From Bacteroidales bacterium (lineage in GTDB: Bacteria; Bacteroidota; Bacteroidia; Bacteroidales; Muribaculaceae), in NCBI GenBank assembly GCA_022009815.1, contig CP091725.1, positions 2,232,001 through 2,296,000 on the forward strand: a DNA stretch of 64,000 nt, in the 5' to 3' direction. Positions 54,418 through 64,000 of this stretch are shown piece after piece. Position numbers and translations under genes: made by a program. Numbering within the stretch: the first letter of the stretch is position 1; every line of letters starts with the position of its first letter. Below the pieces are notes generated by a model. That model was given only the letters and a program-made list of their open reading frames with translations, was not told where the DNA came from and made no database searches.

Positions 54418-57400
54418 TGACCAAAATTTCTCAACAAATGGCAGATTCAAAGAAAGAAAATATAAAAAAAGTTTTATTGCTCGGTTCCGGAGCCTTGAAG
54501 ATTGGAGAGGCTGGTGAGTTTGACTATTCCGGCTCTCAGGCGCTGAAAGCGTTGAAAGAAGAGGGTATTGAAACCGTGTTGATAAACCCGAATATTGCAA
54601 CAGTACAGACCTCGGAGGGATTCGCCGATAAGATATATTTCCTTCCGGTGACGGCATTCTTTGTCGAAAAGGTTATCGCAAAGGAGCGCCCGCAGGGAAT
54701 ATTGTTGGCGTTCGGCGGACAGACCGCGCTCAACTGTGGCGTGGACTTGTATCAGAGCGGTGTGCTTGAAAAATATGGAGTGGAGGTGCTCGGAACGCCG
54801 GTCCAGGCGATTATGGATACCGAAGACCGTGAGCTCTTTGTCAAGAAACTTGACGAAATCGATGTCAAGACAATTAAGAGCGAGGCTGTGTCGACAACCG
54901 ACGACGCCATTGCGGCGGCGGAAACTTTGGGCTATCCGGTGATTGTGCGTGCCGCTTATGCGCTTGGCGGTCTCGGCAGTGGATTCTGCGACAACCGTGA
55001 GCAGTTGGTTTCGCTGGTGGAGAAGGCTTTGTCGTTCTCTCCGCAGGTGCTTGTCGAGAAGTCATTGAAAGGCTGGAAAGAGGTCGAGTATGAAGTTGTC
55101 CGTGATAAATTTGACAACTGTATCACAGTCTGCAACATGGAGAATTTCGACCCTCTTGGAATCCATACAGGAGAAAGCATCGTTGTCGCGCCTTCTCAGA
55201 CGCTGTCGAACGATGATTATCACTTGCTCCGCAAGCTGGCGATAAAGATTATCCGCCACATAGGAATTGTAGGAGAGTGCAACGTGCAGTATGCCTATGA
55301 CCCGATGTCGATGGACTATCGTGTCATCGAGGTCAATGCCCGTTTGAGCCGTAGCTCGGCGCTGGCGTCAAAGGCAACAGGATATCCGTTGGCGTTTATT
55401 GCGGCAAAATTGGGCTTGGGATACGGTCTCTTTGATTTGAAACACCGTTACCAAAGTGACTTCCGCTTTCTTTGAGCCGGCTCTTGACTATGTGGTCTGC
55501 AAGATTCCGCGTTGGGACTTGGGTAAATTCCATGGAGTGAAGAAAGAGATTGGCTCGTCGATGAAGTCGGTTGGTGAGGTGATGGCAATAGGCAGAACTT
55601 TTGAGGAGTCTATTCAGAAGGGTCTGCGTATGATTGGCCAGGGCATGCACGGCTTTATCGAGAACAAGGAAATAAAAGTGTCAGACATCGACAGCGCTTT
55701 GAAAGAACCGACCGACAAGCGAATTTTTGTGATTGAATCGGCTTTCAGAAAAGGATATACTGTAGATAAAATCCACGAACTTACAAAGATTGACAAGTGG
55801 TTCTTGAACAAGTTGAAAAACTTGCTCGACACCGCTGTCGAACTTGAAACATACTCTGATTTGGATTCTGTTTCTCCGGCGTTGCTCCGACAGGCAAAGG
55901 AGCAGGGATTCTCCGATTTCCAGATTGCGAGGGCTGTGCTTAAAGACGGAATGACAGAGTCGGAAGCGGCAAACAGAAAGGTGCGTGCATTGCGTAAGGC
56001 ATATGGCATTCTTCCTGTTGTAAAGCAGATTGACACGCTTGGCGCGGAATATCCGGCTAAAACCAACTACCTGTATCTTACCTACAACGGTTCCGCTCAC
56101 GACATTGACTATGAAAACGACGGAAAGTCGGTTGTGGTGCTTGGCAGTGGCGCTTATCGAATCGGAAGCTCCGTGGAGTTTGACTGGTGTAGTGTAAACG
56201 CTCTTATGACCGTGTCAAAGGAAGGCTGGCGCTCAGTGATGATAAACTATAACCCGGAAACGGTGTCGACAGACTACGATATGTGCGACCGTCTTTACTT
56301 TGACGAGCTGACCTATGAGAGGGTTATGGATATTATTGATCTTGAAACTCCTCATGGCGTGATTCTGTCGACAGGAGGTCAGATTCCTAACAACCTTGCC
56401 ACCCGCCTGGATGAAGACGGGGTCAACATCCTTGGCACATCGGCAAAGAGCATCGACAATGCGGAAGACCGTCATAAGTTCTCGCAGATGCTCGATGAGC
56501 TGCACATTGACCAGCCGCGTTGGCGCGAGTTGACGTCGATGAGCGACATCAATGAGTTTGTCGACGAGGTGGGCTATCCTGTCCTGGTGCGTCCGTCGTA
56601 TGTGCTTTCAGGTGCGGCAATGAATGTATGCTCTAACGATGAGGAGCTGGAACGTTTCTTGAAGCTCGCAGCCAATGTGTCTAACAGCATCCTGTTGTCG
56701 TTACTGAATTTATTGAGCATGCGAAAGAGATTGAGATGGACGCTGTCGCTCAGAATGGCGAGATAAAGGTGTATGCAATTTCAGAGCACATCGAGTTTGC
56801 CGGAGTACATTCCGGTGATGCTACAATTCAGTTCCCGCCGCAAAAATTGTATGTTGAGACAGTGCGCCGCATCAAGAAGATTTCAAGCCAGATAGCAAAA
56901 GCTCTTAACATCTCGGGCCCGTTCAATATTCAGTATCTTGCAAAGAACAACGACATAAAGGTGATTGAGTGCAACTTGCGCGCATCCCGCAGTTTCCCGT
57001 TTGTGTCAAAGGTGCTTAAGCTCAACTTCATTGATTTAGCGACAAAGGTGATGCTTGGAATTCCAGTGGAGAAGCCTAACAAGAACGCGTTTGATTTGGA
57101 CTATGTCGGCATAAAGGCTTCGCAGTTCTCATTCTCACGTTTGCAGGGAGCCGATCCGGTGCTTGGTGTCGATATGTCGTCAACGGGTGAGGTAGGTTGC
57201 CTTGGCGACGACACATCGGAGGCGATTTTGAAATCAATGCTTTCTGTCGGATATAAATTCCCGAAAAAGAACGTGCTCCTCAGCACGGGTTCTGCAAAAC
57301 AGAAGGCCGACATGCTCGACGCGGCTTCAATCCTGTATGAGAAAGGCTATAAGCTTTATGCCACAGGCGGTACATATAAATATTTGACAGACAATAATAT

Positions 57401-57668
57401 CCCGGCTATCCGGGTGTATTGGCCAAGTGAAGAAGGCCAGCAGCCACAGGCCCTGGATATGCTTCACAATAAGGAGATTGACCTCGTTGTGAACATTCCA
57501 AAGAACTTGAGCAGCAAGGAGCTGAGCAATGGATATAAGATTCGCCGTGCGGCAATCGACTTGAATGTGCCGTTGCTCACCAATGCGCGTCTGGCATCGG
57601 CGTTTATCGATGCAATTGGCAAATATGGAATGGACGACATTGAGATAAAATCGTGGGATGAATACTAA
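54417..57668 (+). CDS. carB: carbamoyl phosphate synthase large subunit (frame breaks near 55455 and 56712)
   Basis: About 1084 residues after repair. Two homologous ATP-grasp halves: the first with LGSGALKIGEAGEFDYSGSQ and VRAAYALGGLGSGFC, the second with VVVLGSGAYRIGSSVEFDWC and LVRPSYVLSGAAMNVC, then a C-terminal allosteric MGS-like domain (KNVLLSTGSAKQKADMLDA). Break 1 lies before TVTKVTSAFFEPALDYVV (two bases lost at GAAACACC fits the family spacing best). Break 2 is in VS(K)QHPVVVTEFIEHA, one A missing. No other break is seen. Confidence 0.95.
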
Positions 57669-57680
57669 AAAATAAAAACA

Positions 57681-58875
57681 ATGAGAAAGAAAGCAATATT
57701 TTTGATGATGGCGTTGGCTCTTGCATCAACGCCGGCGATGTTGGCTCAGGAAGCTGCCGACACTACATTCGTTTTTAAAGATATAAAGGTGAATCCGACC
57801 ACATCGGTCAAAGACCAGAACAAATCGGGTACATGCTGGAGTTTTTCGGGTGTCTCGTTTTTGGAGGACGAACTCCTTAAAAATGGCAAGGGCGAATTTG
57901 ACTTGTCGGAAATGTATATAGCCCGTCAATGCTATATCGACAAGGCAATACACTATGTGCGGTATTGCGGCGCCACAAATTTTGGACAGGGCGGCAGCAT
58001 CCTTGATGTGCCGTATGTTTACGATGCGTATGGAATGGTTCCGGAAGAGGTATACGCCGGCTTGAATTATGGCGAGGAAAAGCACAACCACGGAGAACTT
58101 GCAGCTGTGCTTGAGGCGTATCTGAAGGAAATTGTGAAAAATCCAAATGCGAAATTGTCGGAAGCGTGGCTCAACGGATATATCGGAATTTTGGACGCTT
58201 ACCTTGGAAAAGCGCCTGAGAAATTTATGTACAAGGGCAAGGAATACACTCCACGCTCATTCGCCGATATGCTCGGTTTGAAAATGGATGACTTTATTCC
58301 TGTGACATCGTTCACCCATCATCCTTTCTATAAGCCGTTTGTGCTTGAAGTGCCCGACAATTGGTCGAATGGTCTGTATTACAATGTGAAACTTGACGAG
58401 TTGAAGAAAATCGTTGACGATGCTATTGAAAGGCTATACTGTGCTTTGGGCGGCTGATGTCAGTGAAAAGGGTTTCAAATGGTACGACGGTGTGGCTTTG
58501 ATGCCGAAGATTGACCGCAACAAAGAGCGCACGGGAACCGAATTGGCAAAGTGGGTCAAACTGAAATCGTCGGAAAAGGAAGAAGAACTTTATGACTTCA
58601 AGGGCCCGGTTGAGGAAATTGAGGTGACTCAGGAGTCGCGCCAGAAAGGATTCGACAATTATGAGACAACTGATGACCATGGTATGGTGATCATTGGAAA
58701 GGCTGAGGATCAGAAAGGAAACAAATATTATAAGGTAAAAAACTCGTGGGACACAGACCAAGTTTACCAAGGCTATTTCTATGTTTCTGAGGCATATTTC
58801 TTGTCGAAGACAATGAGCATATTGGTCAACAAAAAGGCTGTGCCGTCTGACCTTTTGAAGAAAATGGGTTTGTAA
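57681..58875 (+). CDS. secreted C1 peptidase, PepC/bleomycin-hydrolase-like (frame break near 58432)
   Basis: About 398 residues. Signal peptide (cleavage near MLAQ), then Cys52 in KSGTCWSFSG, His near residue 334 (TDDHGMVIIG) and Asn near 355 (KNSWDT) of the papain-type triad. The frame is lost at AIE and restored with two bases to give KGYTVLWAADVSEKGF, which matches the conserved block of aminopeptidase C relatives. Presence of a signal peptide indicates a periplasmic or surface form, unlike cytosolic PepC. Confidence 0.88.
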
Positions 58876-58889
58876 GCCATTGAGATTCT

Positions 58890-60824
58890 ATGATTTCTAT
58901 ACAGAATTTAAGCGTAGAATTTAATAGTACAGCCCTTTTCAGCGGTGTGAATTTTGTCATAAACAAGCGTGACAAAATAGCCCTGGTCGGGAAGAATGGA
59001 GCCGGCAAGTCAACTATGTTGAAGATAATAGCCGGACTCCAGGAACCGACAGACGGTGTCGTCGCCGCGCAAAAAGACATTACAATCGGCTATCTCCCGC
59101 AGCAAATGATTCTGACTGACGAACGTTCTGTTGTGGAGGAGGTGCGCACTGTGTTCGGAAAATTGGACGAGATGAAGGCTTCTCTTGCCCGTATGAACAC
59201 AGAGCTTGCCGAACGGACGGATTATGAGTCGGAATCGTATGCCGAACTGATTGACCGCATCTCTAATCTGAGCGACTTGGTTCAGATGGAGGAGAGCGAG
59301 AACGGGGAGGCGGAACTTGAAAAGACGTTGCTTGGTCTGGGATTTGTCCGCTCTGATTTTGACAGAAATACATCGGAATTCAGTGGCGGATGGCGCATGC
59401 GTATAGAATTGGCAAAACTGTTGCTGATGCGTCCGGATGTGTTGTTGCTCGATGAGCCGACCAACCACCTCGACATTGAGTCTATTCAATGGCTTGAAAC
59501 GTTCTTGAAGCAGAAGGCTAACGTTGTGGTTCTCGTGTCGCACGACCGTGCATTCATTGACAATGTGACAAACCGCACGTTGGAGATTTCGTGTGGCAAG
59601 GTCTACGACTATCAGGTTAATTATTCGAAGTATGTCGTTCTGCATCAAGAGCGTATAGAGCAGCAGATGCGGGCGTATGAGAATCAGCAAAAGCAAATAC
59701 AGCAGACTGAAAGATTCATTGAGCGCTTTCGCTACAAGGCTACTAAGTCGGTGCAGGTGCAGAGCCGCATAAAGCAGTTGGAGAAAATAGAGGAAATAGA
59801 GGTTGACGAGGTCGACAATTCGCGATTGAATCTGAAATTTCCTCCTGCTCCACGGTCGGGCGACTATCCTGTAATCTGCGAAGGTGTTGCCAAAAAATAT
59901 GGCGACCACACGGTGTTTTCCAATGTCGACCTTACAATCAAACGCGGCGAGAAAGTCGCTTTTGTGGGCAAGAACGGTGAGGGAAAGTCAACGCTTGTGA
60001 AGTGCATAATGAACGAAATTCCGTATGATGGAAATCTGAAAATCGGGCATAATGTAAAAATCGGCTATTTCGCTCAAAATCAAGCGTCTTTGCTTGATGG
60101 CGAAATAACGGTGTTTGACACGATTGATCAAGTGGCGGTTGGCGACATCCGCACGAAAATAAGGGATATCCTCGGTGCGTTTATGTTTGGAGGCGAGGCG
60201 TCTGACAAGAAGGTGAAAGTGCTTTCGGGTGGAGAAAAAACTCGATTGGCAATGATTCGTCTGTTGCTTGAGCCTGTCAACCTCCTTATCCTTGACGAGC
60301 CTACCAACCATCTGGATATGAAGACAAAGGATGTGTTGAAGCAGGCAATAGCCGATTTTGACGGAACAGTGATTGTCGTGTCGCACGACCGTGACTTCCT
60401 CGACGGATTGGTTGGGAAGGTTTATGAGTTTGGCGGAGGCAAGGTGCGCGAGCATTTGGGTGGAATTTACGACTTCCTGCAGCACAAGCAGATGGAATCG
60501 TTGCGCGAGTTGGAGAAGTCGGTGCCCTCCAAAACCGACAATGACCAAATTCAGGAGCCGGCAGTTTCTTCTGGAAAGCAGTCGTATGCGGAAAAGAAGG
60601 AGTTTGAGAAACAGATAAGAAAAGCGGAGCGGCTCGTGAAGGATGCGGAAGCGAAAGTTTCGCAACTCGAGGCGGAACTGAAAGTTGTTGAGGACAAACT
60701 GGCTGCCGGTGCAACCGACAATGATCTCTTTGAACGGCATGGCGAAGTCAGCAAGAGTTTGGATGCGGCTATGTCGGAATGGGAAGACGCTACAATGGAA
60801 TTGGAAAATTTGAAAAACAATTAA
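58890..60824 (+). CDS. ABC-F family ATPase
   Basis: 644 residues, no membrane segment. Two ATP-binding cassettes in one chain: Walker A GKNGAGKST and GKNGEGKST, signatures FSGGWRMRIELAK and LSGGEKTRLAMIR, Walker B LLLDEPTNHLD in both. The interdomain linker (about 240-330) is helical, and the C-terminal 90 residues are a charged coiled coil, as in Uup/EttA-type proteins that act on ribosomes. No evidence for an antibiotic-resistance subtype. Confidence 0.92.
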   Translation: MISIQNLSVEFNSTALFSGVNFVINKRDKIALVGKNGAGKSTMLKIIAGLQEPTDGVVAAQKDITIGYLPQQMILTDERSVVEEVRTVFGKLDEMKASLARMNTELAERTDYESESYAELIDRISNLSDLVQMEESENGEAELEKTLLGLGFVRSDFDRNTSEFSGGWRMRIELAKLLLMRPDVLLLDEPTNHLDIESIQWLETFLKQKANVVVLVSHDRAFIDNVTNRTLEISCGKVYDYQVNYSKYVVLHQERIEQQMRAYENQQKQIQQTERFIERFRYKATKSVQVQSRIKQLEKIEEIEVDEVDNSRLNLKFPPAPRSGDYPVICEGVAKKYGDHTVFSNVDLTIKRGEKVAFVGKNGEGKSTLVKCIMNEIPYDGNLKIGHNVKIGYFAQNQASLLDGEITVFDTIDQVAVGDIRTKIRDILGAFMFGGEASDKKVKVLSGGEKTRLAMIRLLLEPVNLLILDEPTNHLDMKTKDVLKQAIADFDGTVIVVSHDRDFLDGLVGKVYEFGGGKVREHLGGIYDFLQHKQMESLRELEKSVPSKTDNDQIQEPAVSSGKQSYAEKKEFEKQIRKAERLVKDAEAKVSQLEAELKVVEDKLAAGATDNDLFERHGEVSKSLDAAMSEWEDATMELENLKNN

Positions 60825-60837
60825 ATAAAAGGACATT

Positions 60838-62853
60838 ATGAAACTAAAGTACAGTTTTATGTTGTTGGCTTTGGCTGGCGTGATGAGCGCCAATGCCGGT
60901 GAGCCGAAGACTGGTGTGTCGAGAGAGAATCTGGATGAGTCTGTTTCTCCTTGCACCGATTTTTATCAATATGCATGTGGCGGATGGCAAAAATTGAATC
61001 CGCTGAAGCCTGAGTACTCGCGCTATGGCTCTTTTGACATGCTTGGCGAGAACAATAAGAAGCAGTTACATGATTTGGTTGAGGGTCTGTGCGGCACCTC
61101 TCACACGTATGGCTCTGTAGAGCAGAAAATCGGCGATTTGTATTCTATGGGTATGGACAGCGTGCGCTTGAACAAAGAAGGCGCAAAACCAATAAAGGTT
61201 GACATCAAGCGCATTGAAAAGGCAAAACGCGAAGATATTACAGGCATTCTCGGTTGGATGCACAGCTTCTCATCGGCATTCTTCGGAGTGGGCGTTATGA
61301 GTGATCTGAAAAATTCTGACATCAACATCCTTTATTGGGGTCAAGGCGGCCTTGGCTTGGGCGACCGCGACTATTATATGAATGATGATGCCCAGACATT
61401 GAAAATCCGTGAGGCATACAAGCAATTTATCGTGAAGCTTCTGATGCTGTCGGGTTATAAAAAGGCTGACGCTGAACGTATGCGCGACAACGTTATGGGA
61501 ATAGAGATGGAACTTGCAAAGGTGGCAATGACCCGTACGGAGCAGCGAGACTATATGGCGCAATACAACATCCGCACTCTCGCAGAAGTTGAAAAACTTT
61601 GCCCCAATATTGATTGGAAGCAGTATCTGACGGCTCAATATCTTCCTATTGTCGACAGTATGTGCGTAATGCAGTTGAAGTCGTTGGAGAAGGTGAACGA
61701 ATTGATTGCAAACAAAAGTATGCGTGAAATCAAGGACTATCTGATTTTCCATTTGGTTAACTCTGCGTCGGATTATCTTGGTGACAATTTCCGCAAGGTG
61801 AACTTTGAGATGAGCAGCACAATTTCAGGTGCGGAGCAGGACAGACCGCGTTGGAAACGTGCATTGTCAGTTCCTGACGGAATGCTTGGCGAGGCATTGG
61901 GACAGATTTATGTGAAGAAATATTTCCCGGAGGAGTCTAAGCAAAGAATGCTTGAGCTTGTCGGAAATCTGAAAACGTCGCTTGGCGAGCACATCCAGAA
62001 CTTGGCTTGGATGAGCGATGCCACCAAGTCGAAAGCAATGGAGAAATTGTCGGCATTTACAGTAAAAGTAGGTTATCCTGACACTTGGAAGGATTATTCA
62101 GGAATCATCATCGACCCGAAAAAATCATATTGGGAAAATGTGAAGTCGGCAAGCATCTTCCATGTGAAGGACTCTAATGAGAAATGTGGCAAGCCGGTCG
62201 ACAAGGCAGAGTGGGGTATGACTCCACAGACAGTAAATGCATATTACAATCCGTCGACCAATGAAATCTGCTTCCCTGCAGGTATCCTTCAAGCTCCGTT
62301 CTTCTCTCCTGACGCTCTCGACTGCGACAATTATGGTGCAATCGGCGTTGTAATCGGACATGAGATGACTCATGGATTTGACGACAACGGACGTCAGTTT
62401 GACAAAGATGGAAATATGGAAGACTGGTGGACTAAGGACGATGCAGAAATGTTTGACTCTCTTGCAAACAAATTGAAGGCTCAATTTGACAAGATTGTGG
62501 TCATCGATTCTCTCCATGCCAACGGCAAGTTGACTCTTGGCGAGAATATCGCCGACCAGGGCGGTTTGCGAGTTGCCTACACTGCATACCTTAAGACAAA
62601 AGAAGCGAAGGAAAACAAAGTTGTTGACGGTTTCACGCCAGCACAGCGTTTCTTCTTGTCGTATGCCAATGTGTGGGCAGACAATATCCGTCCAGAGGAA
62701 ATCCGTCGTCGCACGACTACCGACCCTCATTCGCTTGGTCGTTGGAGAGTGAATGCAACCTTGAAGAATATCGATGCTTTCTATGAGGCATTCGGCATCA
62801 AGGAAGGCGATCCGATGTATATAGCGCCGGCAGACCGTGTGGTAATCTGGTAA
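60838..62853 (+). CDS. pepO: M13 family zinc metallopeptidase (PepO/neprilysin type)
   Basis: 671 residues. Signal peptide (ending SANA), an N-terminal lid domain (PCTDFYQYACGGWQKLNP) and the C-terminal catalytic domain with HExxH at H508-H512 (IGHEMTHGFDDNG), the third ligand Glu in LTLGENIADQGGL, and the family ending (WRVNATLKNIDAFYEAFG ... VVIW). Cleaves peptides in the periplasm or at the surface. 13 bases after the ABC-F stop. The terminal terminator carries the next promoter. Confidence 0.93.
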   Translation: MKLKYSFMLLALAGVMSANAGEPKTGVSRENLDESVSPCTDFYQYACGGWQKLNPLKPEYSRYGSFDMLGENNKKQLHDLVEGLCGTSHTYGSVEQKIGDLYSMGMDSVRLNKEGAKPIKVDIKRIEKAKREDITGILGWMHSFSSAFFGVGVMSDLKNSDINILYWGQGGLGLGDRDYYMNDDAQTLKIREAYKQFIVKLLMLSGYKKADAERMRDNVMGIEMELAKVAMTRTEQRDYMAQYNIRTLAEVEKLCPNIDWKQYLTAQYLPIVDSMCVMQLKSLEKVNELIANKSMREIKDYLIFHLVNSASDYLGDNFRKVNFEMSSTISGAEQDRPRWKRALSVPDGMLGEALGQIYVKKYFPEESKQRMLELVGNLKTSLGEHIQNLAWMSDATKSKAMEKLSAFTVKVGYPDTWKDYSGIIIDPKKSYWENVKSASIFHVKDSNEKCGKPVDKAEWGMTPQTVNAYYNPSTNEICFPAGILQAPFFSPDALDCDNYGAIGVVIGHEMTHGFDDNGRQFDKDGNMEDWWTKDDAEMFDSLANKLKAQFDKIVVIDSLHANGKLTLGENIADQGGLRVAYTAYLKTKEAKENKVVDGFTPAQRFFLSYANVWADNIRPEEIRRRTTTDPHSLGRWRVNATLKNIDAFYEAFGIKEGDPMYIAPADRVVIW

Positions 62854-62870
62854 TCGACAAGAAAAAGACA

Positions 62871-62908
62871 AAAAAGCGTTGGATTCATTGAATTCAGCGC
62901 TTTTTTTG
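62871..62908 (+). terminator. terminator of the M13 gene
   Basis: 16-bp stem with two G.U pairs, 62871-62886 against 62890-62905, loop ATT, T-run. It overlaps the promoter box of trmN6. Confidence 0.8.
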
Positions 62909-62916
62909 TATCTTTA
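62909..62916 (+). promoter_or_regulatory. possible -7 box for trmN6
   Basis: TATCTTTA (last base differs from the consensus G) ends four bases before the trmN6 ATG at 62921. Confidence 0.4.
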
Positions 62917-62920
62917 CGCA

Positions 62921-63649
62921 ATGAAGACGTTGGATGAATTTCAATTTAAGCAATTCTCTGTGCGGCATGCAAAGAGTGGAATGAAAGTCGGGACAGACTC
63001 TGTCCTGCTTGGGGCATGGGCTGATTTTGTGGCAAGAAACCGAATATTGGACGTCGGAGCAGGAACAGGAATTTTGGCTCTTATGGCGGCTCAGCGCAAT
63101 GCCGACGCTATGGTGGATGCTGTGGAGATAGACACCGTCGCAGCGGAGGAGGCTTTGCAGAATGCTGAAAACAGCGTATGGAGCGGACGGATAAGGATAT
63201 TCGAATGCGACTTTCTGCGCTTTGAAAGCGGCTTAAAGTATGATTATATAGTGTCCAATCCACCATTCTTCGATTCGGGTGAAAGAGCGCCCGATGCACG
63301 CAGAGCTATGGCGAGACATACTGACACGTTGCCTTTCTCTGAGTTCTTTGGCAGATGCAAATCGTTGCTGTCAGACGACGGACTTGTTGGCTTGATTGCT
63401 CCGGCAGAGGTAAGGCAGACAATAGAGTTCTGGGCAGGAGAGGCAAATTTGTGGCTTCGGCGCCGCACTGCAGTGAGAACAACTCTGAAGAAACCCATAA
63501 GGCGTTACTTGTGGGAGTTCTCAAATTTGCCGGCGGCATTGGAGGAGTCGGAAATCGTGCTTCAGGAAGGACCGGAGCGAAGCAGGGAATTCAAATGCTT
63601 ACGGAAGCTTTTTATATCCACTGACTTAATAAGTTGTAAAAATATATAA
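62921..63649 (+). CDS. trmN6: tRNA1(Val) adenine-37 N6-methyltransferase
   Basis: 242 residues. SAM-binding ILDVGAGTGILALMAA, then VSNPPFF, the catalytic NPPF motif of N6-adenine methyltransferases; FKQFSVRHAKSGMKVGTDSVLLGAW at the start is typical of YfiC/TrmN6. ATG at 62921 is chosen because the 42 bases upstream belong to a terminator and promoter. 63 bases separate it from the next gene. Confidence 0.88.
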   Translation: MKTLDEFQFKQFSVRHAKSGMKVGTDSVLLGAWADFVARNRILDVGAGTGILALMAAQRNADAMVDAVEIDTVAAEEALQNAENSVWSGRIRIFECDFLRFESGLKYDYIVSNPPFFDSGERAPDARRAMARHTDTLPFSEFFGRCKSLLSDDGLVGLIAPAEVRQTIEFWAGEANLWLRRRTAVRTTLKKPIRRYLWEFSNLPAALEESEIVLQEGPERSREFKCLRKLFISTDLISCKNI

Positions 63650-63712
63650 ATGCGTCAATTCTGATTAAACTAAATGAAAGTTTATTTGTCATTAGAATAA
63701 AAGTGAAAGACT

Positions 63713-64000
63713 ATGAAACGGAATTATCTTTTAATTTTGGCAAGTGTCTTGACTCCGCTGTTGGTGTCAGGACAGAGCTATTATGACGATGATATTTACT
63801 ACAATCCATCTAAAGTAAAGAAGACGGAGAAGCGTGAAGTCAAAAAGCAGAAAACTGAGGAAACTGCGGATTTTGAAGAACCGACATACCAGGTGTATAC
63901 AAGCAATCCTCGCGATGTCGATGAATACAACCGCCGTGGCGCATACAAAGTTTCTGCCGACACAATTTCTGCCGACACAGTGGTGGCAAATCCTGATGTT
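63713..64000 (+). CDS. secreted protein, 5' part only
   Basis: An open frame from the ATG at 63713 to the end of the window (96 residues): signal peptide MKRNYLLILASVLTPLLVSG, then YYDDDIYYNPSKVKKTEKRE, a charged linker and QVYTSNPRDVDEYNRRGAYKVSADTISADT with a short tandem repeat. It resembles proteins of unknown function with Tyr/Asn/Asp-rich N-termini widespread in Bacteroidales. The 3' end is outside the window. Confidence 0.6.
   Translation, partial: MKRNYLLILASVLTPLLVSGQSYYDDDIYYNPSKVKKTEKREVKKQKTEETADFEEPTYQVYTSNPRDVDEYNRRGAYKVSADTISADTVVANPDV

Noticed and set aside
1..64000. CRISPR array, rRNA operon, prophage or conjugative module
   Set aside because: No regularly spaced repeats, rRNA segments, integrase, phage structural or relaxase genes were seen.

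Overview
The window looks like a chromosomal piece of a Bacteroidales gut bacterium. At least fourteen genes are preceded by the Bacteroidota promoter word TAnnTTTG, often with a TTG about 20 bases upstream, and Shine-Dalgarno sites are essentially absent. Lineage marks include an N-succinylornithine carbamoyltransferase with the Pro that reads the succinyl group, a BtuB/BtuG cobalamin-uptake locus, a DUF4857 ABC cassette, a GHL10 family hydrolase and a bS16 with a long tail. Base composition and overall gene style would suit Muribaculaceae, but that family-level guess is weak.

Layout. 1-5.4 kb: 3' part of purL, mlaE-mlaF, then a zinc-ribbon protein and a Nif3 protein on the minus strand. 5.4-14 kb: thioesterase, dprA, a Crp-family regulator, a DUF4924 protein, prfC, gyrA and a TPR protein. 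14-19 kb: asnA (minus), a BamA-like barrel, an acyltransferase and a MATE exporter. 19.2-22.6 kb is the accessory island: an AbiE-type (type IV) toxin-antitoxin pair whose antitoxin is split by a 1641-bp IS element with a 6-bp target duplication, while the toxin is intact. 22.6-33.4 kb: an unknown barrel protein and succinylornithine carbamoyltransferase (minus), a GHL10 hydrolase, an Ntn hydrolase with two small membrane proteins, tRNA-Cys, prmA and an ABC/permease/DUF4857/lipoprotein cassette. 33.5-38.5 kb (minus): GT2 - nadE - kdsB - M16-like protein. 38.7-44.2 kb: a second Crp-family regulator, then a cobalamin riboswitch driving btuB, a btuG-like lipoprotein and a third surface protein. 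44.2-52.5 kb: an HtrA protease, DUF695, rmuC, and a minus-strand run TsaC/Sua5 - sugar transferase - ClC - fmt. 52.5-64 kb: rpsP, carA-carB, a PepC-like protease, an ABC-F ATPase, an M13 peptidase, trmN6 and the start of a secreted protein.

Sequence quality. About twenty coding frames, many of them normally single-copy and conserved (purL, carA, carB, nadE, asnA), are broken by net -1 or -2 base (equivalently +1) changes, mostly at short homopolymers. In nearly every case both halves align with one family and the frame can be restored with one or two bases. I treat these as uncorrected sequence errors and annotate each as one gene with a marked frame break. The IS insertion in the antitoxin is different: it has precise ends and a target duplication, and I consider it real.

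The most notable points are the IS-disrupted abortive-infection module next to an intact toxin, the ABC/DUF4857/CSHLCKH-lipoprotein cassette of unknown role, the riboswitch-controlled B12 surface-uptake locus, genes whose promoter box lies almost on the start codon, and terminators whose sequence also carries the next promoter.
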